Origin: Pollenia angustigena
Lineage: Eukaryota; Arthropoda; Insecta; Diptera; Polleniidae
Direction of reading: 5' to 3'
DNA: 64,000 bases
Assembly (NCBI GenBank): GCA_930367215.1
Contig: OV884056.1
Span: forward strand, 85,447,285 to 85,511,284
The notes beneath the pieces were generated by a model. The model saw only the letters and a list, made by a program, of their open reading frames with translations. It did no database searches and was not told the DNA's origin. The position numbers and the translations under genes were made by a program. This document shows positions 11,009 through 22,185 of this stretch, piece by piece; position 1 is the stretch's first letter, and each line of letters opens with the position of its first letter.

Positions 11009-11810
11009 CTAGCTGGCCCGGCAAACGTTGTTTTGCCATATAAATAACTTATTTCTGTCAGATGTTACAGTGTCTGGATGCCAAATTTTAAGAAAACCCG
11101 CTCATTAGTTTAAAAGATATAGGGAAGGGGAGCTTTTACCGCTATTGCCCTATCTCACGCCCTATTCCCTATTTCCTTTCAGATGTTACAGTGTCTGCAT
11201 GCCAAATTTTAAGAAACCCGGTTGATTAGTTTAAAAGATTGGGGAGGGGGAGCTTTTAACTCTATTGCCCTTTTTCACGCGATAAATAATAACAATTTTT
11301 GGCTATAGTTCTTTCCAGATGATACACTATTTTCCTGCAAAATTTCAAGAAAATCAATCGATTTGTTAATCAGATATAGAGAGGGGGAGCTTTTACTCCC
11401 TTTGTCCTATTACACGCCCTATTCCCTATTTTCCTGTGAATGCATGCCAAATTTTAAAAAAACAGGTTGATAAGTTAATAAGATATATGGAGGGGGAGCT
11501 TATGCCATATTTTCCGCCCTCTAGCGATAAAAATATACTCTACGACCTATTCTCATACCTAACAAAAACACATACAAAATTTCATAAAAATCAGTCAAGC
11601 CGTTTCGAATGAGTTCAAAACTGAGGGCATTCTGTTGATATTTGTATGGGAATATATAGGAAAATCTAAATGCAATATATCCGGAACCACTGGGCAGATT
11701 TCATGCAAACTTTACATAAACCATCTACAGACTATCGCCAACGTACCCCAACGCTTTTTTTCGCAGTTAGTGGTAACATCAAAGTGTACACTTCTTTATA
11801 TATATATAGA
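11009..11810 (-). mobile_element. Non-autonomous Helitron, copy 1
   Basis: On the - strand it begins TCTATATATATATAAAGAAG at 11810, preceded by A, and ends CTAG followed by T at 11009. A 6-bp hairpin (GGCAAA/TTTGCC, loop ACAACG) lies 12 nt before the end. This is the standard Helitron layout: 5' TC, 3' hairpin plus CTRR, A/T insertion. The interior holds about four diverged 125-bp monomers (TCAGATGTTACA...GGGAGGGGGAGC). No Rep/helicase is present. Confidence 0.82.
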
Positions 11811-12333
11811 TTTAAAAAATAAAAAACATTTTTTTTTATTCAATACCCCTAAAGGTAGCATATTTTAAAAGTAATGCCTTTAATAATTGTGTACATGTTA
11901 ACTAACGAAATTGATTCTTTTTTTATTTTAAACAATTGTATTTGACATTAATTATCATTTATAATGAGTAATTTTATAGATAAGCAGAAAAAAAATTTAA
12001 AATTTTTTCTTTCGTTTTGTTTTTTCGTTTCGTTAGTTTAATGACTTAATAATATATAATCATCAAATTGGGATCTTTAATTTCAAGTAGGTCAAATTCA
12101 CTACTACTCCATATTTGATAATTTATTTTATAATAATAATATTATATTCTTATATAAAGTTGAATATCATCTAACATGATCACGTAGTAGTTAACTTTTT
12201 AAATGGGTTATTACAAAACAAAAACTAAATTTTGAATTAGTTTTTTAAGATAAGATAATTTTTTTACATATAAAATAGCATAAGTCCCAAATAGTTAAAT
12301 TAGGAAAAATTATGAACATATGATCAACTTCTT
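11811..12333. other. AT-rich DNA without a supported feature
   Basis: No coding or repeat signal is recognised here. Confidence 0.4.
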
Positions 12334-12403
12334 TTAGGATGGGATTCACTATCCTACATAATCACACCAAAATCTTACGTTATTCTATTCGCTATGAAAA
12401 AAA

Positions 12404-12508
12404 ATGTCTGCAAAATCGTTTTCGAAGGCTACACTGTCACACGAAAAAGATACAAAATCATATGACTCAGCAGCTACTTTACATGAAAATGCAACTCTGA
12501 TCGCATAG
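12404..12508 (+). pseudogene. Second copy of the short conserved reading frame (34 codons)
   Basis: This is the related copy of the ORF at 33462-33572, with the same start context, the same NATLIA ending and a premature TAG in place of the following GAG codon. It lies in a TIR element later split by the insertion at 12569-13444. Confidence 0.45.
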
Positions 12509-12568
12509 AATCTATCATTTAAGGGAAATTTTCAGAAATATGTATTTGCAAGTCGGACAAGCATGTTA

Positions 12569-13444
12569 AGCTAAGATCCCACTATCGGCGCAATGTACCA
12601 ATTTTTGGCGTATTTCATATGCCGATAGTGTGAACGGTCAAACTGTTTTAATATGCGACAATCTGTGCCGAAATTGTGCTGACTGTGGACAATCAAAATT
12701 AACCTAGATGCGCCGATAATGTGAACACTATTTTGCACAATGTGGAGCAATCAAATTGTTTAATATCTACCGATTTTTATCGGCCACTTGTGTGCCGATC
12801 ACAGTCGCCAATCAGCGCCGATACAAGGGATGGCAAAACGAAATTTTTAAATTGCACAAACTGGCTACTAAAATTTTACTTTTTTGAGCTTAAGTGTACC
12901 AAAATTACATTTGTTTTATCTATTATTTATGTATTGAAACGTTACTAAATGAAAGAAAACAATTCGCTTTAACCAAAACATTGCAGTTGTATCGATGTTG
13001 CCATCCCTGGTTTGTAAACATCTGTTTACAAAACAATAATTACAAAAAAAAAAGAACAAGTGCAGTAAGTTTGAATGAAATTGAATATATTTTTTATTAT
13101 ACATATGTATATTAATATATTATTTAAAATTGTTAAGAAACATAATTTAATATTCGGACGGAGAATTTGGCAAATTTTTAAAGTAAAATTATGTCTGCCA
13201 ACAAGTAAATAAACAAAAACATTTGATTTAAATTGCCCAAATAGCAGGATGGTGTGACCGCATTGTACCGATTATTGTCGCAATTGAGTTTTGGCCGATA
13301 TGAACCGAAAAAAATTGTCACAATGTGCGACGATAATGGGACCACCCAAGAATAAATTGTGCAATGTTTTTAAATGTGCGCCGATATAGCACGATAAAAA
13401 TCGTCACAGATTGTGCTATTTGAGCCGATAGTGGGATCTTAGCT
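12569..13444. mobile_element. 876-bp TIR element with TTA duplications
   Basis: The ends are AGCTAAGATCCCACTATCGG and its near-perfect complement, flanked by TTA at 12566-12568 and 13445-13447. Sub-terminal regions contain many GCCGATA/TATCGGC boxes in both orientations (for example around 12590, 12700, 12790, 13380 and 13425). No transposase is seen, so it is non-autonomous, PIF/Harbinger-like by duplication. Confidence 0.75.
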
Positions 13445-13644
13445 TTAAAAATGAAATGTCACTTTATTTTATTTTTAGGTTCCACTATCATCTTTATGAG
13501 CACGCACGATTTTTTTGATAAATCGTACGACTTAGTACGTTAATTAACTTACATTTAAAACAAAATTTCAAAATTAGTTTTTGTTTTAAATGTTAGTTAA
13601 GCGAACGAGTATTGCGCTCTTGTTCTACAAACAGGCAGTAAGTC

Positions 13645-13873
13645 TGAGTTCATACGGCTCATGTCTTATTGACAAGATTCTTCCTTTTTCTTCTTTGAAC
13701 ATGAATTGGCGTTCAAATGATTCATGTCATGTTGACGACATGTGCTTTTTTGATATTGAAAACAATAACAAAATTAAACAACGAATGAAAAAGCAAAACG
13801 TAAAGACAGTACATGCATCTGTGTACTCGTTTCTTTTCCCCTCGTCAATAAGACATGAGCCGTATGAACTCAC
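13645..13873. mobile_element. Foldback element with TGAGTTCATACGGCTCATG ends
   Basis: The arms TGAGTTCATACGGCTCATG and its complement, extending through TCTTATTGAC, enclose about 165 bp. A 95-codon ORF that spans the element is incidental. The next MITE begins only 26 bp away. Confidence 0.72.
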
Positions 13874-13898
13874 TTAGTTTGAGGTTTTTGTACGCTTA

Positions 13899-14196
13899 GG
13901 GCTAATAAATCAGTGCAAGTTAAACTCTCTTTTTGGCTTAAAATGTGTTTAAAACCGCAAATCTATAATTCAGTAAACATTTAAACCATCTCTAAACGCA
14001 TAAAATTGGGCGTTAAAACTACCAATACAAACCATACGAATTTGACAACATTTATCGTAATGCTGCCACATAATTATTTTTTAAGCAGCATGTTAAATAT
14101 GGGGCACTGATTTACAGCTGTTAAGTTAAAACTACATATAAATCTAAGTTTAGTTCAACTAAACCAACGTTTAAACATTCATTGATTTATTAGCCA
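13899..14196. mobile_element. MITE, GGGCTAATAAATCA family, copy 2 (inverted relative to copy 1)
   Basis: The ends are GGGCTAATAAATCA and TGATTTATTAGCCA, flanked by TTA at 13896-13898 and 14197-14199. It is collinear with the reverse complement of 2067-2363. Confidence 0.78.
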
Positions 14197-14773
14197 TTAT
14201 AAGAAATTGATAAGAATTCGTATACAGTTTATGCACTGTGGTCACATTATGTCAAATTTATTTGAAGAGTTTACAAAACATTTAAGTGCCTGAAATTTTT
14301 AAAAACCGTAATGAGTTTTTTTTTTTTATTTGAAATTCTTTAAATATTTTAATAACTTTTTTTTAATAATATCTTAACAACCGATTTATTGAAATTAAGG
14401 GACAGTTTAACTACAGTTACATTTATTTTATGTTTTTCGTTTATAAATGCTTAAAAGTCACTCACTGTAACCGTGACATTGACATAGAAAAAAAGGAAAA
14501 CATAAATTTAACAACATAATATTTTGCTTTTAACAAAAAAAAAACAAAATATTAAACACTAGAAAGCAAAAAAAAAACTTAAAATTAAATGAACCGGATA
14601 TAGAAGACATGACAAAACTTGCTGAACTAATCGCTACCAAAAACGAATTGCACAATATGAAATAATAATTATTAAATTGTTATAAGCTCTTAATTGTTTA
14701 ATATTATATAGAAAAAATAATCATTTTAAATCAATAAATAATAAATTGGCAATTACTATTGTGAAAATTTAAT

Positions 14774-15697
14774 AATTGAAGCACAGCCGCGAAAAACGTT
14801 GTAAACGCCACATTTTGCAAAAACTGTTTTTTTGCAGATAAACGTTGACTTTACTCTCTTAAGCCTGGTACTCTGTTCAACATTTCACGTGAAATGCTGT
14901 CAAAATGCATATGAAAAAAACTTGTGCGGAATAATCATGAAATAATGTTGATGGAGTTGTACAGTACAACTTGTACTCTGTTTATTTTGTGAAAAAGTAC
15001 CGAAATGTTTCTGGCAACATTTTTTTTACAACTGCGAAATAATGTAAGCTGCCTTTATTTCACGTGGAATTTTAAGCAAAAGCAAAAAAGTATGAACTTA
15101 ATATTTAAAAAAGAAATAAAAAATTAAAATAACACAATCGGTAATCGGTAACAGTTTTTTAGCCGTATTTACTTTTTTTTATTAAATTTTTTATTAAAAA
15201 AAATAATTTTAGTAAAATACATGTGGCGTTTGTTTACATACACGAAACAATGTAGCATACTTTGAAGGAATAAAAACGTCAAATTATACAAACTCGCACG
15301 ATTGGTAACATTGATAAATGCCAAAATTTTCGTGTGGAATAATCAATGTTGCTCAACATTTTTCACAAATTTGAACAGAGTACTAGGCTTTACACAGTTT
15401 AAACATCAAATCAACCAAAACTATGCACCTTAACGCCTTCAAAATGGCGTACAAAGTGTCAGCCAGTGGAAGAACATTGCAAGTTACTAACATAATGATG
15501 AAACCGAAATGGTTTTGCAGTGCGGAATAATGTTTTAAAAGCCTTTTGCATTAAAGTTTTTATTATCACTATTTTAAATAATAGAAAAAAAAAATTTTTA
15601 AAACAAATAATGCTGCTTGTCAAAAAACGTTTTTTTGCACTCCTGAAAAATTATTATTTTGTAACTTAAAACGTTATTCGCGGCTGTGCTTCAATTG
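14774..15697. mobile_element. 924-bp TIR element (AATTGAAGCACAGCCGCG ends)
   Basis: The ends AATTGAAGCACAGCCGCG and CGCGGCTGTGCTTCAATT are perfect inverted repeats, followed by AACGTT-type inner matches. About 528 bp of it is a nested insertion (14862-15389). No transposase is seen. Confidence 0.72.
14862..15389. mobile_element. TIR element, AGCCTGGTACTCTGTTC family, copy 1
   Basis: The ends AGCCTGGTACTCTGTTCAAC and GAACAGAGTACTAGGCT are inverted, flanked by TTA (14859-14861, 15390-15392). The uninterrupted interior serves as the empty-site reference for the copy at 30167-30809. Confidence 0.8.
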
Positions 15698-17000
15698 TTT
15701 AGTTCACAACTTCTGTCGTATGGTTTATCGCTTAACAAAAAATATACGATTTCTGTTTATGCACTTGTGAACAGACAAATTTGCTGTATCGTTACTCTAT
15801 CGTATTGCTTAATGTGAAAAGAGAAAATATCAAAACAATTTAGTCAATTTATGGTATAAATACAACTGGGACGAACGACGAACTTCGCATAGTACGACAA
15901 ATTTGTCGGCAAGAATTCGTTGCGTAAATTCGTCAAATGAGAACAATAAGTGCGTGAATCTAAATTTTTTTTTAATTTATAAGAAACTATTAATGGGCTT
16001 GTTCTAGAATCCGAATCCATTCGAAATGGATTACTGCAGCATTTTTGGTGTTCTGCATTTCAATTTTAAAATTAGTTTTTGGGTTTGTTTTAAATTTTGC
16101 AATTTATCGCGAATTTCAGCCATGTTCGCGATTTATGCCTGTAAATAGTAGACTTTGCTATCATGACGCTGTTAGCAAATTTTTGCGAATATCCGCTCAT
16201 TTAGGAATTATTACCGAATTTTAGCCATTCCTTATAGTTTTAGGGACTTTAAATCAATTTTATTGCTTCTTTGAAATAATAAACATTTTCGCGAATTTTC
16301 GCCATTTTTGCAATTTTTTTTTTGCCATTTTCCGACATTTTGTTTTTTTTCGCGAAATTGGGAAGGGAATTACAGGGACAATTCGCCTCTATTGCGAACT
16401 TGATTCTGTAATTCTTTACAGATTTCACGATTTTCAATAAAAATTGCTATCATGCTGCGCTGTCCCTTTCTCAATTTGTTCGTCGTTCGTAAGAAATAGA
16501 AATAAGCCTATGGCAGAGTTCGTTACGCACGGCGAATTTCGGTCCACGCAACTCTTCTTCACTAAACACTTAAATAAAGCTTAATTCACCGATGTGTACA
16601 TTTAAATTTAACTTAAGTTTCCGTTGGAATAACTTAGCATGATGGCCCCAATATGACAACAATACAACAACAACAGGCAAATCAATGACATTCTGCTATT
16701 TTTTGAGACTACCTTGCAAATAAATAAATTTGTTTATGATATTTTTTTGTATTTAGAAGTGCTACCATTCTTTTATCTTAATTACATAAGAGTTTTCAAA
16801 TAAAACTCAAAAAATCCATCTGTAATTAAAAACGATTTAAGTTTATATGACATTTAACTAAATATAAATTTAAATACTATCCTGAAAATTGGGCATTAGA
16901 CATTTAAAAAAAAATTAAGGAAAAAACTTCTTCAAATGAGTTATTAATTTAATTTTTGCTCTTTTAAGTTGCCAACTATTTAAATATTACTTTTGGTGTT
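15698..17000. other. AT-rich DNA with weak inverted ACGAACGACGAAC motifs
   Basis: ACGAACGACGAAC at about 15872 and its complement near 16477 could bound an eroded TIR element. The interior repeats TTCGCGATTT-like boxes. Nothing else is supported. Confidence 0.3.
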
Positions 17001-17580
17001 ACCGCCAATGAAATAACGCCCAAACGAGAAATGAAATATTCCCCAAATTTTTTTCATACATTTTTGGGAGTTATTTCATATGAATTTATTTTGGCCCTTT
17101 TTCATTTTTTTGGGAATTATTTCATTCCTCATTTGGAGTTTTCAAATTATGAAATAATCACCAATGAAATAACACCCAACAAATTTTTAAAATTCGGGGA
17201 TTGTTTCATAGCGTGTATAATTTGGGTGTTATTTCATTTTTTATTCGGGGGTTATTTCATTTTCAATAATTTTGTGACTTTGCTGTTGGCCCATATTGAC
17301 TTCATGAAATCCTTGGTGAAACTGACTCTTTTATGAATTTTGGGCATAATTTCATTTTTGTTGCTGATGGGATTTATTTCATTTTCATCATTGGGTGTTA
17401 TTTCATATGAAATAACTCCCAAATATTCGGGGTTTTTTCGTTTGCGCTTTGGGGCTTATTTCATTTATTTTTCGATGTTATTTCATTCATTGTTTTTGGG
17501 TGTTATTTCCTATTTTTTGGCGTTTATTTCATTGGGGGTTATTTCCTGGGCGTTATTTCATTGGGGGGCTTTTCGTGGAG
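17001..17580. repeat. Cluster of about 20 GGGNGTTATTTCATT boxes in both orientations
   Basis: The box GGGNGTTATTTCATT, or its complement AATGAAATAACNCCC, recurs at irregular spacing. Examples lie near 17007, 17068, 17113, 17163, 17223, 17245, 17394 (an inverted pair TTATTTCATATGAAATAA), 17490, 17530 and 17555. The outermost boxes face each other as an inverted pair. The two long ORFs here reflect the repeat. It could be a binding-site-rich DNA transposon or a degenerate minisatellite. Confidence 0.6.
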
Positions 17581-17584
17581 CCAT

Positions 17585-18420
17585 GTAATTGCATATTTTA
17601 CCTTGTGCGACCAATGAAGGCAGAATAAATATATTTATCCGTTTAAGAGCTTTTTTTTTTTTTCAATTCCCTATGCTAATCCCCGCGAACCTTGAAGCTT
17701 GTCTGCAGGAAAGAAACCAGAGTCTCTGGCGGGGATCGAACCCGCAACCCCGGGGTTGATAGACTAGCTCACTACTAGCTTTTTGAATTTCGGCATCGAT
17801 TTGTTAGTGCATTTTTTACAGTTTGCGGCATTTTTTTTTACAATTTAGTTGAAAGGGCCTTTTTGCAGTATTTTTTTAAGCTTAAAGCGCAAAGTTTGGC
17901 ATTTTTAGGCACATTTTGATACATGTGCATTTGTTTAGATGCCTACAAGAGCTTTCGAAGCAAAAAAATTCATTTTGCGAAATTCTGGCTTTTCTGTTTT
18001 AAATGTCAATCTGTATACCCAACGTGTTGCTTCAATTTTGCCACTTACACTTAAATTGTAAGACAAAGCAGGTTGCCATTAAAGACAAATGTTATTTTAA
18101 ACTTTAAAATTTTATATATGTATAAGCAAAAATTAAGGATATAGTAATTATATACGATTTTGGCGACGTGTGTAATACATAGAAATCTAGACCAATCTTT
18201 TAGCATACCGATCGACTCAGAATCCCGTTTAAAAGTGATCTTACGATGTTTATCCGTCTGTCTGGCTGGTTTGTCTGTCCATGTTAACCTTGAGTGCAAA
18301 GTGCAAGTTACGATCTTGTTGGTAATTTGATAAAATTTGGTAAATACGTTTATGTTGTACTAAGGACGAAATCTATGTAAATGGTGAGAATCGGTCTTTG
18401 TGTTATTAAACCATTTAATT
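17585..18420 (+). repeat. Dispersed repeat with a TCCGTCTGTC box, copy 1 (split by a SINE)
   Basis: This is collinear with the complement of 52745-53375: CGACCAATGAAGGCAG, GATGCCTACA, TAAGACAAAGCAGGTTG, CGATCGACTCAGAATC and CTGTCTGTCCATGTTA-type segments occur in the same order. Related segments occur at 38236-38855. I cannot assign a class. Confidence 0.65.
17656..17776 (-). mobile_element. tRNA-derived SINE, copy 2, with A-tail and AGCTTTTT duplication
   Basis: On the - strand it has a perfect B box (GGGTTCGATCCCC at 17731-17743), the same body as copy 1, and a 3' A-tail. Direct repeats AGCTTTTT flank it (17648-17655, 17777-17784). The related repeat near 53300 has a single AGCTTTTT, an empty site. 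The 5' end lacks about 14 nt. Confidence 0.82.
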
Positions 18421-18499
18421 ATGTTGGTATTTAGATTAAATTCGCCCCAAAAATATTTAACTGCAAATTAAATTCTTTTTGAATCGGTTCACATTTGCA

Positions 18500-18976
18500 C
18501 AAAGCTCCCATATATAAACGGCATTAACTTCCTATTAAATGCTTACATTAATAAACAACTTAGCGACCGTCCCTAAAATCCCTTTTAGACAAAAAAAATC
18601 TGGATGTTTTCAAATTTAAATAATTTTTTTGCAATTTTGCCAAAAAAGAAAAATTTTTCATCATTGTGGTCTAAATTATTCCGAAGCCGCCTTTGAGTAT
18701 ATAAAAAAAATATTAGAACGACTTAAAGACAATTTTATTTCAAGTTATTGAGCGTTTCTCGTAGTTAAATTTGATAGCCCCTTTCAAAGTTATGATAAGA
18801 TCGGTAAAGCAGCCTCTTCAAAAACATCACATTAAAGCAATCTATTTTTAATCCTTTTAATTTTACTTGTTGCAAAGTGTTACAGAGCATTAACATTAAA
18901 ATATATATGGCAACACCGATTAAACATCAAAAATCCCCAGACTGTTGCAACAAAAAAATCAAAGGCAAAGCACAAC
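18500..18976. other. AT-rich DNA without a supported feature
   Basis: No repeat or gene is recognised in this stretch. Confidence 0.4.
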
Positions 18977-18984
18977 GTGTAAAC

Positions 18985-19346
18985 TAGGGATGCCAATCGG
19001 GATTGATATTAGAAAATCCCGGGATTTTTCGGGTTTTTTTTTTTAATAAACACTTTTTTTTATTTATTTATGAATTTTCAAAAGGTATTATATATATAAC
19101 CTATACTTTTATAAAAAAAAAATAAGAATTATAAAAATAAAAAATACAACTGAAATATAATTTTTAATAATTTTGTTTTTGTATAGAGTATACAAATTCA
19201 ATAAAAACGAACATTTTTGGGCACAAAAATTGATATATTAAAAATCCCGAAAAACCCCGGGATTTAAAAAAAAATAAATACCGGGATGCGGGATTTATCA
19301 ATACTGAAATATCCCGGGATTCGGGATTTCCCGTTTGGCATCCCTA
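18985..19346. mobile_element. 362-bp hAT-type element with exact 8-bp duplication
   Basis: The ends TAGGGATGCCAATCGGGAT and the complement of ATTTCCCGTTTGGCATCCCTA are inverted. GTGTAAAC is exactly repeated at 18977-18984 and 19347-19354 and fits the hAT consensus nTnnnnAn. CCCGGGATTT boxes recur near both ends, probably transposase-binding sites. Confidence 0.88.
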
Positions 19347-19354
19347 GTGTAAAC

Positions 19355-20191
19355 TGGCTATTGCCATCCCTAAGTGTGAATAAGTGGCGAACTATTGAAG
19401 TCCCACATCCTGTTTTTAACTTAAAGTATAAAGTAACCGCTGAATTTATAACAAGTTTAGACAGACGAATGTTGCTTTTTCAGTTGTATAAATAAAATCT
19501 TATTAAAAACAAAACTTGTTTTAATATTTTTTAATTTATTATGCTACATACCAGTATTTATTTGTTTCTAAAACGTGAACGTTGTTGATTCAATTTCAGC
19601 AAAAATAAAAGAGAGTTTTTTTGTCGTGATTAGTGTTTTACTAAAATTTTTATTTTTGCAAAAAAAAAAAAGTTACATTTCATGCATGAAAAGTTGTTAT
19701 TTGTTATTGTTTTTTTTTTTATGTGAACAAAAGCACGTGCTTTTTTGCACATTTATTGAGTAACATTTTTTTTTTATTAATTGCTTGAAAACAGTGTCAA
19801 AGTTGAATAAATTAGCAATTCAATAATGTAATACATTTATTTTTAATGATTTATTAGAGAATGTTCAGATTTTAAGACTTAAAGACCGGTAGTTGGAATT
19901 ATTTATGTATAAAACAAAATTAAAAAACAACAGTTAACTTATGTGTGTTATTGTAACACATTAAAAGATATGGGAATTTATCTTATTGGCGGTGAAGGCA
20001 ATTTTTGAAAAGAATTTGGAATATCCAATTAATATACATACTTGTGTCTTTCACGTGATATTTGGAACAGATACATACGTGGTAACATTTTGCATAGTTG
20101 CATTTTAGAATGCGTTTAAAAAATACATTTGCTTTGCAACTCACGTGACGGCACTCTGCATATTGTACAGTACTCGGAAGAATCCCATACT
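19355..20191. other. AT-rich DNA without a supported feature
   Basis: Only short low-complexity ORFs occur here, and none looks coding. Confidence 0.4.
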
Positions 20192-20424
20192 GGGGCCAAA
20201 TTATGGCAGTCGTGATCGAATGCTTTTTCGATTCGAAAGCAATTTTATTTCAGTCAATACTGAACGAATCGGTATTATTTTTTCAGTGTTTGAAAACTTA
20301 AATAAATGCTTTACAACACCAAAAAAAATAATTTCGATCCGTTCAGTATGGACAGAAAGAATTAGAAATTAAATTGCTTTCGAATCGAAAAAGTATTCGA
20401 TCACGACTGCCATAATTTGGCCCC
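20192..20424. mobile_element. Foldback element with arms of about 54 bp, GGGGCCAAATTATGGC ends
   Basis: The two arms are almost perfect complements, including GGGGCCAAATTATGGCAGTC and TTCGATTCGAAAGCAATTT. The palindromic TTCGATTCGAA-type core adds secondary structure. No clear target duplication is seen. A decayed copy lies at 3150-3354. Confidence 0.78.
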
Positions 20425-20551
20425 TGCTTAGCTATTTTGTTTTTGTTACTCCATCTTCAAAGAAATTCTACTTCGGTGCGACATTTTCTTTCACTGAACA
20501 CCGGCTACTGATGTCAAATTTGTTTTTACGGAGACTTTCTCTTATACTAAT

Positions 20552-21430
20552 GGGTGATTTTTTAAGAGCTATAGGAAAGTTAAAAAAAAACACATAAAAT
20601 TCAGAAAAATTCATGAAATCTTTATTTGAATCGATAGTACGGTCCATATAATTTAATGTTTGGAGATTATTTCATGCAAATGTTGACCGTGACTGCGCCT
20701 CAAGTGGTCCATTAGCTTAGTCCAATTTTGGCATACTCTTTCCAACATTTCGGCCGGTATCTCATGAATAAAAGCTTCAATGTTGTCTTCCAATGCGTCA
20801 ATTGAAGCGGGCATGTGTGTATAACATGAGTTTTAACATAGCCCCACAAAAAAGTGCCTAAAGGCGTTAAATCGTACGACACCGAACTCGCCTCTCAATA
20901 AGTCCATTGTTAAGCGTGCTGTGTGGCATGTGGCACCGTCTTGTTGAAACCACATGTCATGCAAGTCAAGCTCTTACATTTTGGGCAAAAAAAAGTTGGA
21001 TATCATCTCACGGTAGCGCTCACCATTCAGTTACGTTACGATTAGCATCATCTTTGAAGAAGTACGGTCCAATGATGCCACCAGCCTATAAACCGCACCA
21101 AACTGTGACTTTTTCTGGATGCATTGGTAGCTCTTGCAATGCTTCTGGCTGTTCTTCACTCCAAAATCGAAAATTCTGCTTATTAACGTACCCATTGAGC
21201 CAAAAATGAGCTTCGTCTAAAATGGAAGAAGCGCGCGATGAACTTTCTTAACAGAGCACGCATTTTGATAAAAAAAAATCAATAATTTGCAAGCGTTGTT
21301 CGTTTGTAAGACAATTCATGGTTAAATTATAGACCAAACTGAAGATGTTTGACAGTGAAAAAAACACGAAACGTGCGTCAGCTGTTTAAACCAGTGTTGC
21401 CAGAAAGATAATAGCTAAAAAATCACCCGA
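20552..21430 (-). pseudogene. Internally deleted, frameshifted mariner-type transposon
   Basis: TIRs GGGTGATTTTTTA and its complement lie at 20555 and 21415-21426, with TA flanks. The - strand between them resembles the central and C-terminal part of a Tc1/mariner-superfamily transposase. Recognisable pieces are a segment reading out of about 21195-21130 (linker, then the NKQNFRIW-like block), a DMWFQQDGATCH-like block near 20960-20935 and a decayed C-terminal block near 20700-20800. Frameshifts and stops are present, and the length (about 880 bp) is short of a full mariner (about 1.3 kb), so it is dead. Confidence 0.78.
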
Positions 21431-21453
21431 TATGTCCACACTTAGGTTTTTAA

Positions 21454-21624
21454 CCCTACGTTTCCACATGCAAGTAATTACTTGCAAGTAGTGTATACGT
21501 ATTGTCAACGAAAAATCGAGGAGACAGCCGATTGGCTGAATGTACAAAAATTGTGTGAATGTTAGTGAAAAAGTGTAAGTGTATTGAGTTTTTCGAACTT
21601 GTACTTGCATGAGGAAACGGGGGA
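21454..21624. mobile_element. 171-bp MITE, CCCTACGTTTCCACATGCA ends
   Basis: The ends CCCTACGTTTCC and GGAAACGGGGGA are inverted, with an inner ATGCAAGTA/TACTTGCAT match. TAA flanks both sides (21451-21453, 21625-21627). The family is distinct from the others. Confidence 0.72.
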
Positions 21625-22185
21625 TAAACGCAAAATGTTGATTTAGCTAATCAAAGCCGTTCACATTAAATTTGAGATGATTAAGATGACAGTTGAGAAA
21701 AAAAAAACAAAATATTTTTATTTCTTTAAAGTATTAAAAATGGATAAAAACACTTTAATTAAGTTATCAGAAGATTATTTTAAATATATGTATTAATGAT
21801 GAAATTGGAAAAATTAATGAATTATTTAAGAACAAAATAAAAACAATAAGAAGAAATCGTGGTCGGTTGTACACGCCTTAACTTCGGAATTTATTAAACG
21901 TCTCAGTCGGTCAAACCAAAAACTTCCGAACATGCCGACTGCAAAAGTACTTTGTTGTGCTTAAATGTTCGTTTTTTGAGTTTTACGTGACTGCGACTGT
22001 TTACATTTCATGAATCAAAAGTAAATGCAACAGTTTGTTTTTGTCCAATGAAAAATTAAAAAGTCGATGAAAAAGCAAAATCTTATGACTTTTACTATTT
22101 CAACTGCAGTTTTTTAAACGCTGACTTTCATAACCAATCAAAATTAAAAAATGTTTATTTTTTAGATATAAATTTGATTTATTAT

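Larger units (their letters stand above)
12337..13540. mobile_element. Second copy of the ORF-carrying TIR element, interrupted
   Basis: The left part (12337-12565) and the right part (about 13448-13540) both match the element at 33381-33684; for example the right part shares the CACGATTTTTTTGA segment. They are separated by the 876-bp element at 12569-13444 with its TTA duplications. The right terminus is degenerate. Confidence 0.55.

Noticed and set aside
20907..21209. 100-codon + strand ORF
   Set aside because: It is the antisense shadow of the mariner transposase remnant on the - strand.
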